From the NCBI GenBank assembly GCA_020341875.1, contig CP070839.1, forward strand, positions 120,141 through 125,801: a stretch of 5,661 nucleotides of DNA, given 5' to 3'. This DNA comes from Candidatus Zixiibacteriota bacterium (GTDB lineage: Bacteria > Zixibacteria > MSB-5A5 > SM1-73). The notes below the pieces were generated by a model. It did no database searches. It had not been told where the DNA came from and worked only from the letters and a program-made list of their open reading frames with translations. The position numbers and the translations under genes are program-made. Of this stretch, positions 4,031-5,661 are shown in pieces. Positions within the stretch are counted from its first letter, which is position 1, and each line of letters begins with the position of its first letter.

Positions 4031-5661
4031 CTATGGACCGGGATTCATAGATGCGACCGCAGGGCGGGCCATTCCCTCATTGTCGAAGAGAGCAAAGGGC
4101 CCCCAAAGTTCACCGCTGAACCAGAAATCAGGGCTGAATAAATAGACCCCCAACACGTCTTTCCTGCCCCTCATCGCTTCGAGGAAGTCCATTAACCACC
4201 ACGCCTGTCCTTCAGGGGTGAGGGGATATCCATACAACGACCGGCGCCAATCTTGAAAAAGCCCGCCAGTTGGTGGTTCTGCGGGATAGGCGGTCTCGGC
4301 AATAATGATTGGTTTTCCCACCTCCGTGCTTAATCGATCCAGGGTTACGCAGAATTGAATGGCACTCGGTGGTCCAAAAACCGATGGGTAGTAGGAGAGG
4401 CCAGCGTAATCGTAGTCAACACCGAGGTCGGCCATGGCCTGAAAGAACGCGCTCGCGAAATCCGGGGACCAGCTGGTTGCAATGTGGAGGAGTATCTTCG
4501 CTTCGGGGTCTGCCTTGCGTACCCCCTCAATCGCAGCCTTGATCAGAAATGCGTCGTCGACCCAAATCGATTGGCGCAGGGTATGGGGGTCACGTGGGTG
4601 TTTTGTGTCCGCGAAAACACCAGCAATGCCGTAGTCGATCTCGTTACCGATTTCATAGAAGTCCATCGTGATGCCTTGATCGATGAAGTGCTGAACGGTC
4701 TCATGCGAATACTTGCGGATAGCCTCGGCGCGTTCTTCAAGTGTTAGGGCTGCCCATTCTGCGGGCGCTGGCTGCTTATTCACATCGGCCCAGTCATCGG
4801 AGAGAAATAAAATCAGATAGGGCTTCAGCCCGATAGGTGTGACTCGTTTGGCCACTTCTGTGGCGAAATCCAGTTTCGATTCCCCCTTCTCGCCCACAAA
4901 GAGTCGGAGCCGGAAGGCGTTGGCTCCGTTAGCAGTAAAGAGCTCCAATGGATCGACACGATCATCTCCCACCCAGAAAGAATGACCTTGCTGTTCACCC
5001 ACGGGCACAAAGCTCGCATCCACACCGACTCGAAAACCTTGAGGTCCATCAACGCCTCCAGGGATCGAGCAGGTGATGTTGGTGCGATCAGGTGCTCCTT
5101 CCCACAAAACGATCTCCTCGAGCAGGATCCGGTTAGAACCCGGGGAGGCGATGTAGCCGGTGAAGTCGACGAAGCTAATACTGATCAACTGCTCTGGGTC
5201 AAGACGGTCGTTCTCGTCCTCGCTATCCGCTATGAGCCCGAATTCTTCGTAGGCTACAGAATAATGGGTCAGGTCACCATGCTCTAGGGGCAATACGACG
5301 CTATAGGCAGAGCCATCGGTCTCGTGGACGCCTAGGATAAGCAGCGCTGCGCGGTCCAGTGAGGTCATTTTAATTGTGAGCCCATCCGCTTCCGCGAGGG
5401 CAGGCCAATCACGGTTCAGCACAGCGATTCGCTCAGGCACCACATCCACGGACCACTGTAAGCCACCGACTGGGGACTGATCGACCTCGGAAAGCGCTCC
5501 AACCTCTGCGATTCCCACCCACGCCTCAGCACTTTGATCAAACCGATCCACAGCCAGTTCTTGTTGGGATGGGAGGTTGGATGGGGTTCGTAGGGACAGC
5601 TTCTCCAGCATAGGCGCAGGCACGGTCTCGATGTGAGGGGGTGCTAAGGGGGTGCAAGCGC
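4031..5661 (-). CDS. GH53-like endo-beta-1,4-galactanase, probable lipoprotein (5' end cut)
   Basis: An extracellular glycoside hydrolase related to family GH53, whose members cut beta-1,4-galactan and arabinogalactan side chains of pectin (clan GH-A, retaining). Residues are numbered from the GTG at 5623-5621. The catalytic (beta/alpha)8 domain spans about 197-526, with opening RVGVDASFVP, GANAFRLRLFV (232-243), LAKR-like VAKRVTPIGLKPYL and SDDWADVNKQ (275-284). The acid/base is in IGNE (Glu328) and the nucleophile in IAET (Glu443); GLSYYP (408-413) is also typical. Residues 22-175 form a separate beta-sandwich with LIADSEDENDRLDPEQL, similar in style to CBM11/CIA30-like galactose-binding folds; a carbohydrate-binding role is inferred. 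GTG is probably not the real start. The frame is open for 12 more codons to the edge, reading ACTPLAPPHIET, and the codon before Ala ends in GC (Ser, Gly, Arg or Cys). This fits a lipobox whose signal peptide lies outside the window. The WEPAW element and the His before SD are altered, so the substrate may differ. Confidence 0.85.
   Translation of the reverse strand, partial: ACTPLAPPHIETVPAPMLEKLSLRTPSNLPSQQELAVDRFDQSAEAWVGIAEVGALSEVDQSPVGGLQWSVDVVPERIAVLNRDWPALAEADGLTIKMTSLDRAALLILGVHETDGSAYSVVLPLEHGDLTHYSVAYEEFGLIADSEDENDRLDPEQLISISFVDFTGYIASPGSNRILLEEIVLWEGAPDRTNITCSIPGGVDGPQGFRVGVDASFVPVGEQQGHSFWVGDDRVDPLELFTANGANAFRLRLFVGEKGESKLDFATEVAKRVTPIGLKPYLILFLSDDWADVNKQPAPAEWAALTLEERAEAIRKYSHETVQHFIDQGITMDFYEIGNEIDYGIAGVFADTKHPRDPHTLRQSIWVDDAFLIKAAIEGVRKADPEAKILLHIATSWSPDFASAFFQAMADLGVDYDYAGLSYYPSVFGPPSAIQFCVTLDRLSTEVGKPIIIAETAYPAEPPTGGLFQDWRRSLYGYPLTPEGQAWWLMDFLEAMRGRKDVLGVYLFSPDFWFSGELWGPFALFDNEGMARPAVASMNPGP

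Noticed and set aside
3421..4050. A 209-codon open frame on the plus strand opposite the start of the DUF3352-type gene
   Set aside because: It lies antisense to a well-supported gene for most of its length, its translation is Ser/Pro/Arg-rich with no domain or signal, and no ribosome binding site was seen. It is a shadow of the real gene.

Overview
The window looks like a stretch of a bacterial chromosome, most likely from Chloroflexota (Anaerolineae or a relative). This is inferred from three things: a lipoprotein that runs into a Thr-Pro-rich linker right after its signal peptide, a membrane protein with an N-terminal zinc ribbon and an extracytoplasmic lipoprotein-like domain, and a large DUF3352-type protein. 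No rRNA, tRNA or taxonomic marker gene is present, so the assignment is tentative.

All five genes I can support lie on the minus strand, so the order of transcription runs from high to low coordinates. At the right edge (4031-5661) is a GH53-like glycoside hydrolase with an N-terminal beta-sandwich domain. Its reading frame stays open to the window edge, where a lipobox-like Ala-Cys appears. Next comes a 579-residue single-pass membrane protein of the DUF3352 type (2097-3836), then a 321-residue zinc-ribbon/transmembrane/LppX-like protein (1031-1996), a 151-residue cysteine-rich lipoprotein (301-756) and, cut by the left edge, the N-terminus of a Thr-Pro-rich lipoprotein (1-194).

The gaps between genes are 194, 100, 274 and 106 bases. 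These are too wide to demonstrate an operon, although all genes run the same way. The only gap with clear structure is 757-1030. It holds two arrays of the heptamer TCAGNNN in opposite orientation, both pointing inward, around an AT-rich centre with a small hairpin.

Every gene is predicted to encode a protein tethered to the membrane and facing outward: three lipoproteins and two single-pass proteins. Only the hydrolase has an assignable biochemical activity, which is cleavage of a beta-galactan-like polysaccharide, and parts of its substrate cleft depart from the family pattern. I see no defence system, CRISPR array, mobile-element gene or phage gene. The most unusual items are the inverted heptad arrays, the divergent GH53 cleft and the cysteine-rich lipoprotein.
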